From positions 24,632,752 through 24,696,751 of the forward strand of contig JAVGWX010000025.1 of assembly GCA_036924085.1 (NCBI GenBank): 64,000 nt of DNA, read 5' to 3'. Each line of letters starts with the position of its first letter. Position 1 is the first letter of the stretch. This DNA is from Ariolimax columbianus. Lineage: Eukaryota; Mollusca; Gastropoda; Stylommatophora; Arionidae. The notes beneath the pieces are model-generated. The model ran no database searches. It was given only the letters and a program-made list of their open reading frames with translations, and was not told the origin of the DNA. The position numbers and the translations under genes are program-made. Positions 40,975 to 56,000 of this stretch are shown here, one piece after another.

Positions 40975-43685
40975 GATAGGGAGAGACGATTTGCTCAGTC
41001 AGAATGGGGATTGGCGGAGATAGGGACAGACGATTTGCTCTGAATGGGAATTGGTGGAGATAGGAAGAGACGATTTGCTCAGTCAGAATGGGGTTTGGCG
41101 GAGATAGAGAGAGACGATTTGCTCAGTCAGAATGGGGATTGGCAGATAGGGGGATACGATTTGCTCAGTCAGAATGGGGATTGGCGGAGATAGGGAGAGA
41201 CGATTTGCTCAGAATGGGGATTGGTGGAGATAGGGAGAGACGATTTGCTTAGAATGGGGATTGGCGGAGATAGGGAGAGACGATTTGCTCAGAATGGGGA
41301 TTGGCGGAGATAGGGAGATACGAATTTGCTCAGAATGGGGATTGGCGGAGATAGAGAGAGACGATTTGCTCAGAATGGGGATTGGTGGAGATAGGGAGAG
41401 AGGATTTGCTCAGAATGGGAATTAGCGGAGATAGAGAGAGACGATTTGCTCAGAATGGGGATTGGTAGAGATAGAAAGAGACGATTTGCTCAGTCAGAAT
41501 GGGAATGGCAGATATAGGGAGAGACGATTTGCTCAGTCAGAATGGGGATTGGGGGAGAAAGGGAGAGACGATTTGCTGAGAATGGGAATTGGCGGAGATA
41601 GGGAGAGACGATTTGCTCAGTCAGAATGGGGATTGGCGGAGAAAAGGGAGAGACGATTTGCTCAGAATGGGGATTGGTGGAGATAGGGAGAGACGATTTG
41701 CTCAGATTGGGGATTGGTGGAGATAGGAAGAGACGATTTGCTCAGTCAGAATGGGGATTGGCGGAGATAGGGAGAGACGATTTGCTCAGAATGGGGATTG
41801 GCGGAGATAACGAGAGACGATTTGCTCAGAATGGGGATTGGCGGAGATAGAGAGAGACGATTTGCTCAGAATGGGGATTGGTGGAGATAGGGAGAGACGA
41901 TTTGCTCAGTCAGAATGGGGATTGGCTGAGATAGGGAGAGACGATTTGCTCAGTCAGAATGGGGATTGGCCGAGATAGGGAGAGACGATTTGCTCAGTCA
42001 GAATGGGGATTGGCAGAGATAGGGAGAGACGATTTGCTCAGAATGGGGATTGGTGGAGATAGGGTGAGACGATTTGCTCAGTCAGAATGGGGATTGTTCG
42101 AGATAGGGAGAGACGATTTGCTCAATCAGAATGGGGATTGGTTGACAAAGGGAGAGACGATTTGCTCAGAATGGGGATTGGTGGAGATAGGGAGAGACGA
42201 TTTGCTCAGAATGGGGATTGGTGGAGATAGAGAGAGAGACGATTTGCTCATTCAGAATGGGGATTGGCGGAGATAGGGAGAGACGATTTGCTCAGTCAGA
42301 ATGGGGATTGGGGGAGAAAGGGAGAGACGATTTGCTGAGAATGGGAATTGGCGGAGATAGGGAGAGACGATTTGCTCAGTCAGAATGGGGATTGGCGGAG
42401 ATAGGGACAGACGATTTGCTCTGAATGGGAATTGGTGGAGATAGGAAGAGACGATTTGCTCAGTCAGAATGGGGTTTGGCGGAGATAGAGAGAGACGATT
42501 TGCTCAGTCAGAATGGGGATTGGCAGATAGGGGGATACGATTTGCTCAGTCAGAATGGGGATTGGCGGACATAGGGAGAGACGATTTGCTCAGAATGGGG
42601 ATTGGTGGAGATAGGGAGAGACGATTTGCTTAGAATGGGGATTGGCGGAGATAGGGAGAGACGATTTGCTCAGAATGGGGATTGGCGGAGATAGGGAGAT
42701 ACGAATTTGCTCAGAATGGGGATTGGCGGAGATAGAGAGAGACGATTTGCTCAGAATGGGGATTGGTGGAGATAGGGAGAGAGGATTTGCTCAGAATGGG
42801 AATTAGCGGAGATAGAGAGAGACGATTTGCTCAGAATGGGGATTGGTAGAGATAGAAAGAGACGATTTGCTCAGTCAGAATGGGAATGGCAGATATAGGG
42901 AGAGACGATTTGCTCAGTCAGAATGGGGATTGGGGGAGAAAGGGAGAGACGATTTGCTGAGAATGGGAATTGGCGGAGATAGGGAGAGACGATTTGCTCA
43001 GTCAGAATGGGGATTGGCGGAGAAAAGGGAGAGACGATTTGCTCAGAATGGGGATTGGTGGAGATAGGGAGAGACGATTTGCTCAGATTGGGGATTGGTG
43101 GAGATAGGAAGAGACGATTTGCTCAGTCAGAATGGGGATTGGCGGAGATAGGGAGAGACGATTTGCTCAGAATGGGGATTGGCGGAGATAGCGAGAGACG
43201 ATTTGCTCAGAATGGGGATTGGCGGAGATAGAGAGAGACGATTTGCTCAGAATGGGGATTGGTGGAGATAGGGAGAGACGATTTGCTCAGTCAGAATGGG
43301 GATTGGCTGAGATAGGGAGAGACGATTTGCTCAGTCAGAATGGGGATTGGCCGAGATAGGGAGAGACGATTTGCTCAGTCAGAATGGGGATTGGCAGAGA
43401 TAGGGAGAGACGATTTGCTCAGAATGGGGATTGGTGGAGATAGGGTGAGACGATTTGCTCAGTCAGAATGGGGATTGTTCGAGATAGGGAGAGACGATTT
43501 GCTCAATCAGAATGGGGATTGGTGGACAAAGGGAGAGACGATTTGCTCAGAATGGGGATTGGTGGAGATAGGGAGAGACGATTTGCTCAGAATGGGGATT
43601 GGTGGAGATAGAGAGAGAGACGATTTGCTCATTCAGAATGGGGATTGGCGGAGATAGGGAGAGACGATTTGCTCAGTCAGAATGG
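40975..43685 (+). repeat. Sat1 segmental repeat, 1381-bp offset
   Basis: Positions about 40975-42304 recur at about 42356-43685 with a constant offset of 1381 bp. Shared markers include GGCAGATAGGGGGATACG, GGTAGAGATAGAAAGAG and GGGAATGGCAGATATAGGG. Private changes include GATAACGAGAG near 41808, GGTTGACAAAGG near 42141 and GGCGGACATAGGG near 42565. The pairing ends where the first copy jumps directly to GGGGGAGAAAGGG at about 42305. Confidence 0.82.
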
Positions 43686-46600
43686 AGATTGGCAGAGATA
43701 GGGAGAGACGATTTGCTCAGAATGGGGATTGGTGGAGATAGGGATAGAGGATTTGCTCAGAATGGGAATTAGCGGAGATAGAGAGAGACGATTTGCTCAG
43801 AATGGGGATTGGTAGAGATAGAAAGAGACGATTTGCTCAGTCAGAATGGGAATGGCAGATATAGGGAGAGACGATTTGCTCAGTCAGAATGGGGATTGGG
43901 GGAGAAAGGGAGAGACGATTTGCTGAGAATGGGAATTGGCGGAGATAGGGAGAGACGATTTGCTCAGAATGGGGATTGGTTGAGATAGGAAGAGACGATT
44001 TGCTCAGTCAGAATGGGGATTGGCGAAGATAGGCTGAGACGATTTGCTCAGTCAGAATGGGGATTGGCGGAGATAGGGACAGACGATTTGCTCTGAATGG
44101 GAATTGGTGGAGATAGGAAGAGACGATTTGCTCAGTCAGAATGGGGTTTGGCGGAGATAGAGAGAGACGATTTGCTCAGAATGGGGATTGGTGGAGATAG
44201 GGAGAGACGATTTGCTTAGAATGGGGATTGGCGGAGATAGGGAGAGACGATTTGCTCAGAATGGGGATTGTCGGAGATAGGGAGATACGAATTTGCTCAG
44301 AATGGGGATTGGCGGAGATAGAGAGAGACGATTTGCTGAGAATGGCGATTGGCGGAGGTAGGGAGAGACGATTTGTTCAGAATGGGGATTGGTGGAGATA
44401 GGAAGAGACGATTTGCTCAGTCAGAATGGGGATTGGCGGAGATAATGAGAGACGATTTGTTCAGTCAGAATGGTGATTGGCGGAGATAGAGAGAGACGAT
44501 TTGCTCAGTCAGAATGGGGATTGGCGGAGATAGGGACAGACGATTTGCTCTGAATGGGAATTGGTGGAGATAGGAAGAGACGATTTGCTCAGTCAGAATG
44601 GGGATTGGCGGAGATAGAGAGAGACGATTTGCTCAGTCAGAATGGGGATTGGCAGATAGGGAGAGACGATTTGCTCAGAATTGGGATTAGTGGAGATTAG
44701 GGAGAGACGATTTGCTCAGAATGGGGATTGGTGGCGATATGGAGAGACGATTTGCTCAGTCAGAATGGGGATTGGTAGAGATATGGAGAGACGATTTTCT
44801 CAGTCAGAATGGGGATTGGCGGAGATAGGGAGAGACGATTTGCTCAAAATGGGGATTGGCGGAGATAGGGAGAGACGATTTGCTCAGTCAGAATGGGGAT
44901 TGACGGAAATATTGATAGATGATTTGCTCAGAATGGGGATTGGTGAAGATAAGGAGAAACGATTTGCTCAGAATGGAGATTGGCGGAGATAGGGAGAGAC
45001 GATTTGCTCAGAAAGGTGATTGGTGGAGATAGGGAGAGACGATTTGCTCAGAATGGGGATTGGCGGAGATAGGGAGAAACGATTTGCTCAGAATGGGGAT
45101 TGGTGGAGATAGGGAGAGACGATTTGCTTAGAATGGGGATTGGCGGAGATAGGGAGAGACGATTTGCTCAGAATGGGGATTGGCGGAGATAGGGAGATAC
45201 GAATTGCTCAGAATGGGGATTGGCGGAGATAGGGAGAGACGATTTGCTGAGAATGGCGATTGGCGGAGGTAGGGAGAGACGATTTGTTCAGAATTGGGAT
45301 TGGTGGAGATAGGAAGAGACGATTTGCTCAGTCAGAATGGGGATTGGGGGAGAAAGGGAGAGACGATTTGCTGAGAATGGGAATTGGCGGAGATAGGGAG
45401 AGACGATTTGCTCAGAATGGGGATTGGTTGAGATAGGAAGAGACGATTTGCTCAGTCAGAATGGGGATTGGCGAAGATAGGGAGAGACGATTTGCTCAGT
45501 CAGAATGGGGATTGGCGGAGATAGGGACAGACGATTTGCTCTGAATGGGAATTGGTGGAGATAGGAAGAGACGATTTGCTCAGTCAGAATGGGGTTTGGC
45601 GGAGATAGAGAGAGACGATTTGCTCAGTGAGAATGGGGATTGGCAGATAGGGGGATACGATTTGCTCAGTCAGAATGGGGATTGGCGGAGATAGGGAGAG
45701 ACGATTTGCTCAGAATGGGGATTGGTGGAGATAGGGAGAGACGATTTGCTTAGAATTGGGATTGGCGGAGATAGGGAGAGACGATTTGCTCAGAATGGGG
45801 ATTGGCGGAGATAGGGAGATACGAATTTGCTCAGAATGGGGATTGGCGGAGATAGAGAGAGACGATTTGCTGAGAATGGCGATTGGCGGAGGTAGGGAGA
45901 GACGATTTGTTCAGAATGGGGATTGGTGGAGATAGGAAGAGACGATTTGCTCAGTCAGAATGGGGATTGGCGGAGATAATGAGAGACGATTTGTTCAGTC
46001 AGAATGGTGATTGGCGGAGATAGAGAGAGACGATTTGCTCAGATTGGGGATTGGTGGAGATAGGAAGAGACGATTTGCTCAGTCAGAATGGGGATTGGCG
46101 GAGATAGGGAGAGACGATTTGCTCAGAATGGGGATTGGCGGAGATAGCGAGAGACGATTTGCTCAGAATGGGGATTGGCGGAGATAGAGAGAGACGATTT
46201 GCTCAGAATGGGGATTGGTGGAGATAGGGAGAGACGATTTGCTCAGTCAGAATGGGGATTGGCTGAGATAGGGAGAGACGATTTGCTCAGTCAGAATGGG
46301 GATTGGCCGAGATAGGGAGAGACGATTTGCTCAGTCAGAATGGGGATTGGCAGAGATAGGGAGAGACGATTTGCTCAGAATGGGGATTGGTGGAGATAGG
46401 GTGAGACGATTTGCTCAGTCAGAATGGGGATTGTTCGAGATAGGGAGAGACGATTTGCTCAATCAGAATGGGGATTGGTGGACAAAGGGAGAGACGATTT
46501 GCTCAGAATGGGGATTGGTGGAGATAGGGAGAGACGATTTGCTCAGAATGGGGATTGGTGGAGATAGAGAGAGAGACGATTTGCTCATTCAGAATGGGGA

Positions 46601-49600
46601 TTGGCGGAGATAGGGAGAGACGATTTGCTCAGTCAGAATGGAGATTGGCAGAGATAGGGAGAGACGATTTGCTCAGAATGGGGATTGGTGGAGATAGGGA
46701 TAGAGGATTTGCTCAGAATGGGAATTAGCGGAGATAGAGAGAGACGATTTGCTCAGAATGGGGATTGGTAGAGATAGAAAGAGACGATTTGCTCAGTCAG
46801 AATGGGAATGGCAGATATAGGGAGAGACGATTTGCTCAGTCAGAATGGGGATTGGGGGAGAAAGGGAGAGACGATTTGCTGAGAATGGGAATTGGCGGAG
46901 ATAGGGAGAGACGATTTGCTCAGAATGGGGATTGGTTGAGATAGGAAGAGACGATTTGCTCAGTCAGAATGGGGATTGGCGAAGATAGGCTGAGACGATT
47001 TGCTCAGTCAGAATGGGGATTGGCGGAGATAGGGACAGACGATTTGCTCTGAATGGGAATTGGTGGAGATAGGAAGAGACGATTTGCTCAGTCAGAATGG
47101 GGTTTGGCGGAGATAGAGAGAGACGATTTGCTCAGAATGGGGATTGGTGGAGATAGGGAGAGACGATTTGCTTAGAATGGGGATTGGCGGAGATAGGGAG
47201 AGACGATTTGCTCAGAATGGGGATTGGCGGAGATAGGGAGATACGAATTTGCTCAGAATGGGGAATGGCGGAGATAGAGAGAGACGATTTGCTGAGAATG
47301 GCGATTGGCGGAGGTAGGGAGAGACGATTTGTTCAGAATGGGGATTGGTGGAGATAGGAAGAGACGATTTGCTCAGTCAGAATGGGGATTGGCGGAGATA
47401 GGGAGAGACGATTTGCTCAGAATGGGGATTGGCGGAGATAGCGAGAGACGATTTGCTCAGAATGGGGATTGGCGGAGATAGAGAGAGACGATTTGCTCAG
47501 AATGGGGATTGGTGGAGATAGGGAGAGACGATTTGCTCAGTCAGAATGGGGATTGGCCTAGATAGGGAGAGACGATTTGCTCAGTCAGAATGGGGATTGG
47601 CCGAGATAGGGAGAGACGATTTGCTCAGTCAGAATGGGGATTGGCAGAGATAGGGAGAGACGATTTGCTCAATCAGAATGGGGATTGGTGGACAAAGGGA
47701 GAGACGATTTGCTCAGAATGGGGATTGGTGGAGATAGGGAGAGACGATTTGCTCAGAATGGGGATTGGTGGAGATAGAGAGAGAGACGATTTGCTCATTC
47801 AGAATGGGGATTGGCGGAGATAGGGAGAGACGATTTGCTCAGTCAGAATGGAGATTGGCAGAGATAGGGAGAGACGATTTGCTCAGAATGGGGATTGGTG
47901 GAGATAGGGATAGAGGATTTGCTCAGAATGGGAATTAGCGGAGATAGAGAGAGACGATTTGCTCAGAATGGGGATTGGTAGAGATAGAAAGAGACGATTT
48001 GCTCAGTCAGAATGGGAATGGCAGATATAGGGAGAGACGATTTGCTCAGTCAGAATGGGGATTGGGGGAGAAAGGGAGACGATTTGCTGAGAATGGGAAT
48101 TGGCGGAGATAGGGAGAGACGATTTGCTCAGAATGGGGATTGGTTGAGATAGGAAGAGACGATTTGCTCAGTCAGAATGGGGATTGGCGAAGATAGGCTG
48201 AGACGATTTGCTCAGTCAGAATGGGGATTGGCGGAGATAGGGACAGACGATTTGCTCTGAATGGGAATTGGTGGAGATAGGGAGAGACGATTTGCTTAGA
48301 ATGGGGATTGGCGGAGATAGGGAGAGACGATTTGCTCAGAATGGGGATTGGCGGAGATAGGGAGATACGAATTTGCTCAGAATGGGGATTGGCGGAGATA
48401 GAGAGAGACGATTTGCTGAGAATGGCGATTGGCGGAGGTAGGGAGAGACGATTTGTTCAGAATGGGGATTGGTGGAGATAGGAAGAGACGATTTGCTCAG
48501 TCAGAATGGGGATTGGCGGAGATAATGAGAGACGATTTGTTCAGTCAGAATGGTGATTGGCGGAGATAGAGAGAGACGATTTGCTCAGTCAGAATGGGGA
48601 TTGGCGGAGATAGGGACAGACGATTTGCTCTGAATGGGAATTGGTGGAGATAGGAAGAGACGATTTGCTCAGTCAGAATGGGGATTGGCGGAGATAGAGA
48701 GAGACGATTTGCTCAGTCAGAATGGGGATTGGCAGATAGGGAGAGACGATTTGCTCAGAATTGGGATTAGTGGAGATTAGGGAGAGACGATTTGCTCAGA
48801 ATGGGGATTGGTGGCGATATGGAGAGACGATTTGCTCAGTCAGAATGGGGATTGGTGGAGATATGGAGAGACGATTTTCTCAGTCAGAATGGGGATTGGC
48901 GGAGATAGGGAGAGACGATTTGCTCAAAATGGGGATTGGCGGAGATAGGGAGAGACGATTTGCTCAGTCAGAATGGGGATTGACGGAAATATTGATAGAT
49001 GATTTGCTCAGAATGGGGATTGGTGAAGATAAGGAGAAACGATTTGCTCAGAATGGAGATTGGCGGAGATAGGGAGAGACGATTTGCTCAGAAAGGTGAT
49101 TGGTGGAGATAGGGAGAGACGATTTGCTCAGAATGGGGATTGGCGGAGATAGGGAGAAACGATTTGCTCAGAATGGGGATTGGTGGAGATAGGGAGAGAC
49201 GATTTGCTTAGAATGGGGATTGGCGGAGATATGGAGAGACGATTTGCTCAGAATGGGGATTGGCGGAGATAGGGAGATACGAATTGCTCAGAATGGGGAT
49301 TGGCGGAGATAGGGAGAGACGATTTGCTGAGAATGGCGATTGGCGGAGGTAGGGAGAGACGATTTGTTCAGAATTGGGATTGGTGGAGATAGGAAGAGAC
49401 GATTTGCTCAGTCAGAATGGGGATTGGGGGAGAAAGGGAGAGACGATTTGCTGAGAATGGGAATTGGCGGAGATAGGGAGAGACGATTTGCTCAGAATGG
49501 GGATTGGTTGAGATAGGAAGAGACGATTTGCTCAGTCAGAATGGGGATTGGCGAAGATAGGGAGAGACGATTTGCTCAGTCAGAATGGGGATTGGCGGAG

Positions 49601-52600
49601 ATAGGGACAGACGATTTGCTCTGAATGGGAATTGGTGGAGATAGGAAGAGACGATTTGCTCAGTCAGAATGGGGTTTGGCGGAGATAGAGAGAGACGATT
49701 TGCTCAGTCAGAATGGGGATTGGCAGATAGGGGGATACGATTTGCTCAGTCAGAATGGGGATTGGCGGAGATAGGGAGAGACGATTTGCTCAGAATGGGG
49801 ATTGGTGGAGATAGGGAGAGACGATTTGCTTAGAATGGGGATTGGCGGAGATAGGGAGAGACGATTTGCTCAGAATGGGGATTGGCGGAGATAGGGAGAT
49901 ACGAATTTGCTCAGAATGGGGATTGGCGGAGATAGAGAGAGACGATTTGCTGAGAATGGCGATTGGCGGAGGTAGGGAGAGACGATTTGTTCAGAATGGG
50001 GATTGGTGGAGATAGGAAGAGACGATTTGCTCAGTCAGAATGGGGATTGGCGGAGATAATGAGAGACGATTTGTTCAGTCAGAATGGTGATTGGCGGAGA
50101 TAGAGAGAGACGATTTGCTCAGATTGGGGATTGGTGGAGATAGGAAGAGACGATTTGCTCAGTCAGAATGGGGATTGGCGGAGATAGGGAGAGACGATTT
50201 GCTCAGAATGGGGATTGGCGGAGATAGCGAGAGACGATTTGCTCAGAATGGGGATTGGCGGAGATAGAGAGAGACGATTTGCTCAGAATGGGGATTGGTG
50301 GAGATAGGGAGAGACGATTTGCTCAGTCAGAATGGGGATTGGCTGAGATAGGGAGAGACGATTTGCTCAGTCAGAATGGGGATTGGCCGAGATAGGGAGA
50401 GACGATTTGCTCAGTCAGAATGGGGATTGGCAGAGATAGGGAGAGACGATTTGCTCAGAATGGGGATTGGTGGAGATAGGGTGAGACGATTTGCTCAGTC
50501 AGAATGGGGATTGTTCGAGATAGGGAGAGACGATTTGCTCAATCAGAATGGGGATTGGTGGACAAAGGGAGAGACGATTTGCTCAGAATGGGGATTGGTG
50601 GAGATAGGGAGAGACGATTTGCTCAGAATGGGGATTGGTGGAGATAGAGAGAGAGACGATTTGCTCATTCAGAATGGGGATTGGCGGAGATAGGGAGAGA
50701 CGATTTGCTCAGTCAGAATGGAGATTGGCAGAGATAGGGAGAGACGATTTGCTCAGAATGGGGATTGGTGGAGATAGGGATAGAGGATTTGCTCAGAATG
50801 AGAATTAGCGGAGATAGAGAGAGACGATTTGCTCAGAATGGGGATTGGTAGAGATAGAAAGAGACGATTTGCTCAGTCAGAATGGGAATGGCAGATATAG
50901 GGAGAGACGATTTGCTCAGTCAGAATGGGGATTGGGGGAGAAAGGGAGAGACGATTTGCTGAGAATGGGAATTGGCGGAGATAGGGAGAGACGATTTGCT
51001 CAGAATGGGGATTGGTTGAGATAGGAAGAGACGATTTGCTCAGTCAGAATGGGGATTGGCGAAGATAGGCTGAGACGATTTGCTCAGTCAGAATGGTGAT
51101 TGGCGGAGATAGGGACAGACGATTTGCTCTGAATGGGAATTGGTGGAGATAGGAAGAGACGATTTGCTCAGTCAGAATGGGGTTTGGCGGAGATAGAGAG
51201 AGACGATTTGCTCAGAATGGGGATTGGTGGAGATAGGGAGAGACGATTTGCTTAGAATGGGGATTGGCGGAGATAGGGAGAGACGATTTGCTCAGAATGG
51301 GGATTGGCGGAGATAGGGAGATACGAATTTGCTCAGAATGGGGATTGGCGGAGATAGAGAGAGACGATTTGCTGAGAATGGCGATTGGCGGAGGTAGGGA
51401 GAGACGATTTGTTCAGAATGGGGATTGGTGGAGATAGGAAGAGACGATTTGCTCAGTCAGAATGGGGATTGGCGGAGATAATGAGAGACGATTTGTTCAG
51501 TCAGAATGGTGATTGGCGGAGATAGAGAGAGACGATTTGCTCAGTCAGAATGGGGATTGGCGGAGATAGGGACAGACGATTTGCTCTGAATGGGAATTGG
51601 TGGAGATAGGAAGAGACGATTTGCTCAGTCAGAATGGGGATTGGCGGAGATAGAGAGAGACGATTTGCTCAGTCAGAATGGGGATTGGCAGATAGGGAGA
51701 GACGATTTGCTCAGAATTGGGATTAGTGGAGATTAGGGAGAGACGATTTGCTCAGAATGGGGATTGGTGGCGATATGGAGAGACGATTTGCTCAGTCAGA
51801 ATGGGGATTGGTGGAGATATGGAGAGACGATTTTCTCAGTCAGAATGGGGATTGGCGGAGATAGGGAGAGACGATTTGCTCAAAATGGGGATTGGCGGAG
51901 ATAGGGAGAGACGATTTGCTCAGTCAGAATGGGGATTGACGGAAATATTGATAGATGATTTGCTCAGAATGGGGATTGGTGAAGATAAGGAGAAACGATT
52001 TGCTCAGAATGGAGATTGGCGGAGATAGGGAGAGACGATTTGCTCAGAAAGGTGATTGGTGGAGATAGGGAGAGACGATTTGCTCAGAATGGGGATTGGC
52101 GGAGATAGGGAGAAACGATTTGCTCAGAATGGGGATTGGTGGAGATAGGGAGAGACGATTTGCTTAGAATGGGGATTGGCGGAGATAGGGAGAGACGATT
52201 TGCTCAGAATGGGGATTGGCGGAGATAGGGAGATACGAATTGCTCAGAATGGGGATTGGCGGAGATAGGGAGAGACGATTTGCTGAGAATGGCGATTGGC
52301 GGAGGTAGGGAGAGACGATTTGTTCAGAATTGGGATTGGTGGAGATAGGAAGAGACGATTTGCTCAGTCAGAATGGGGATTGGGGGAGAAAGGGAGAGAC
52401 GATTTGCTGAGAATGGGAATTGGCGGAGATAGGGAGAGACGATTTGCTCAGAATGGGGATTGGTTGAGATAGGAAGAGACGATTTGCTCAGTCAGAATGG
52501 GGATTGGCGAAGATAGGGAGAGACGATTTGCTCAGTCAGAATGGGGATTGGCGGAGATAGGGACAGACGATTTGCTCTGAATGGGAATTGGTGGAGATAG

Positions 52601-53060
52601 GAAGAGACGATTTGCTCAGTCAGAATGGGGTTTGGCGGAGATAGAGAGAGACGATTTGCTCAGTCAGAATGGGGATTGGCAGATAGGGGGATACGATTTG
52701 CTCAGTCAGAATGGGGATTGGCGGAGATAGGGAGAGACGATTTGCTCAGAATGGGGATTGGTGGAGATAGGGAGAGACGATTTGCTTAGAATGGGGATTG
52801 GCGGAGATAGGGAGAGACGATTTGCTCAGAATGGGGATTGGCGGAGATAGGGAGATACGAATTTGCTCAGAATGGGGATTGGCGGAGATAGAGAGAGACG
52901 ATTTGCTGAGAATGGCGATTGGCGGAGGTAGGGAGAGACGATTTGTTCAGAATGGGGATTGGTGGAGATAGGAAGAGACGATTTGCTCAGTCAGAATGGG
53001 GATTGGCGGAGATAATGAGAGACGATTTGTTCAGTCAGAATGGTGATTGGCGGAGATAGA
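43066..53060 (+). repeat. Sat1 higher-order repeat, 2956 / 4080 / 2956 bp
   Basis: Three consecutive copies begin with the CTCAGATTGGGGATTGG monomer near 43081, 46037 and 50117. The first and third copies are 2956 bp; the middle one is 4080 bp. The extra 1124 bp lies at about 47380-48500 and is an internal tandem duplication of about 46080-47290. Inside it, two 84-bp segments (one 44-bp plus one 40-bp monomer) and 2 bp near 48076 have been lost. A 1-bp contraction (ATACGAATTGC) near 45200, 49280 and 52235 marks all three copies. Confidence 0.88.
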
Positions 53061-56000
53061 GAGAGACGATTTGCTCAGTCAGAATGGGGATTGGCGGAGA
53101 TAGGGACAGACGATTTGCTCTGAATGGGAATTGGTGGAGATAGGAAGAGACGATTTGCTCAGTCAGAATGGGGATTGGCGGAGATAGAGAGAGACGATTT
53201 GCTCAGTCAGAATGGGGATTGGCAGATAGGGAGAGACGATTTGCTCAGAATTGGGATTAGTGGAGATTAGGGAGAGACGATTTGCTCAGAATGGGGATTG
53301 GTGGCGATATGGAGAGACGATTTGCTCAGTCAGAATGGGGATTGGTGGAGATATGGAGAGACGATTTGCTCAGTCAGAATGGGGATTGGCGGAGATAGGG
53401 AGAGACGATTTGCTCAAAATGGGGATTGGCGGAGATAGGGAGAGACGATTTGCTCAGTCAGAATGGGGATTGACGGAAATATTGATAGATGATTTGCTCA
53501 GAATGGGGATTGGTGGAGATAGGGAGAGACGATTTGCTCAGAAAGGTGATTGGTGGAGATAGGGAGAGACGATTTGCTCAGAATGGGGATTGGCGGAGAT
53601 AGGGAGATACGAATTTGCTCAGAATGGGGATTGGCGGAGATAGGGAGAGACGATTTGCTCAGAAAGGTGATTGGTGGAGATAGGGAGAGACGATTTGCTC
53701 AGAATGGGGATTGGCGGAGATAGGGAGATACGAATTTGCTCAGAATGGGGATTGGCGGAGATAGGGAGAGACGATTTGCTGAGAATGGCGATTGGCGGAG
53801 GTAGGGAGAGACGATTTGTTCAGAATGGGGATTGGTGGAGATAGGAAGAGACGATTTGCTCAGTCAGAATGGGGATTGGCGGAGATAGGGAGAGACGATT
53901 TGCTCAGTCAGAATGGCGATTGGCGGAGATAGGGAGAGACGATTTGCTCAGTCAGAATGGGGATTGGCGGAGATAAGGACAGACGATTTGCTCTGAATGG
54001 GAATTGGTGGAGATAGGAAGAGACGATTTGCTCAGTCAGAATGGGGATTGGCAGATAGGGAGAGACGATTTGCTCAGAATTGGGATTAGTGGAGATTAGG
54101 GAGAGACGATTTGCTCAGAATGGGGATTGGTGGCGATAGGGAGAGACGATTTGCTCAGAATGGGGATTGGTGGAGATAGGGAGAGACGATTTGCTCAAAA
54201 TGGGGATTGGTGGAGATAGGGTGAGACGATTTGCTCAGTCAGAATGGGGATTGTTCGAGATAGGGAGAGACGATTTGCTCAATCAGAATGGGGATTGGTG
54301 GACAAAGGGAGAGACGATTTGCTCGGAATGGGGATTGGTGGAGATAGGGAGAGACGATTTGCTCAGAATGGGGATTGGTGGAGATAGGGAGAGACGATTT
54401 GCTCAAAATGGGGATTGGTGGAGATAGGGTGAGACGATTTGCTCAGTCAGAATGGGGATTGTTCGAGATAGGGAGAGACGATTTGCTCAATCAGAATGGG
54501 GATTGGTGGACAAAGGGAGAGACGATTTGCTCAGAATGGGGATTGGTGGAGATAGGGAGAGACGATTTGCTCAGAATGGGGATTGGTGGAGATAGAGAGA
54601 GACGATTTGCTCATTCAGAATGGGGTTTGGCGGAGATAGGGAGAGACGATTTGCTCAGTGAGAATGGAGATTGGCAGAGATAGGGAGAGAGGATTTGCTC
54701 AGAATGGGAATTAGCGGAGATAGAGAGAGACGATTTGCTCAGTCAGAATGGGGATTGGCGGAGATAGGGACAGACGATTTGCTCTGAATGGGAATTGGTG
54801 GAGATAGGAAGAGACGATTTGCTCAGTCAGAATGGGGATTGGCGGAGATAGAGAGAGACGATTTGCTCAGTCAGAATGGGGATTGGCAGATAGGGAGAGA
54901 CGATTTGCTCAGAATTGGGATTAGTGGAGATTAGGGAGAGACGATTTGCTCAGAATGGGGATTGGTGGCGATATGGAGAGACGATTTGCTCAGTCAGAAT
55001 GGGGATTGGTGGAGATATGGAGAGACGATTTGCTCAGTCAGAATGGGGATTGGCGGAGATAGGGAGAGACGATTTGCTCAAAATGGGGATTGGCGGAGAT
55101 AGGGAGAGACGATTTGCTCAGTCAGAATGGGGATTGACGGAAATATTGATAGATGATTTGCTCAGAATGGGGATTGGTGAAGATAAGGAGAAACGATTTG
55201 CTCAGAATGGAGATTGGCGGAGATAGGGAGAGACGATTTGCTCAGAAAGGTGATTGGTGGAGATAGGGAGAGACGATTTGCTCAGAATGGGGATTGGCGG
55301 AGATAGGGAGATACGAATTTGCTCAGAATGGGGATTGGCGGAGATAGGGAGAGACGATTTGCTGAGAATGGCGATTGGCGGAGGTAGGGAGAGACGATTT
55401 GTTCAGAATGGGGATTGGTGGAGATAGGAAGAGACGATTTGCTCAGTCAGAATGGGGATTGGCGGAGATAGGGAGAGACGATTTGCTCAGTCAGAATGGC
55501 GATTGGCGGAGATAGGGAGAGACGATTTGCTCAGTCAGAATGGGGATTGGCGGAGATAAGGACAGACGATTTGCTCTGAATGGGAATTGGTGGAGATAGG
55601 AAGAGACGATTTGCTCAGTCAGAATGGGGATTGGCAGATAGGGAGAGACGATTTGCTCAGAATTGGGATTAGTGGAGATTAGGGAGAGACGATTTGCTCA
55701 GAATGGGGATTGGTGGCGATAGGGAGAGACGATTTGCTCAGAATGGGGATTGGTGGAGATAGGGAGAGACGATTTGCTCAAAATGGGGATTGGTGGAGAT
55801 AGGGTGAGACGATTTGCTCAGTCAGAATGGGGATTGTTCGAGATAGGGAGAGACGATTTGCTCAATCAGAATGGGGATTGGTGGACAAAGGGAGAGACGA
55901 TTTGCTCAGAATGGGGATTGGTGGAGATAGGGAGAGACGATTTGCTCAGAATGGGGATTGGTGGAGATAGGGAGAGACGATTTGCTCAAAATGGGGATTG

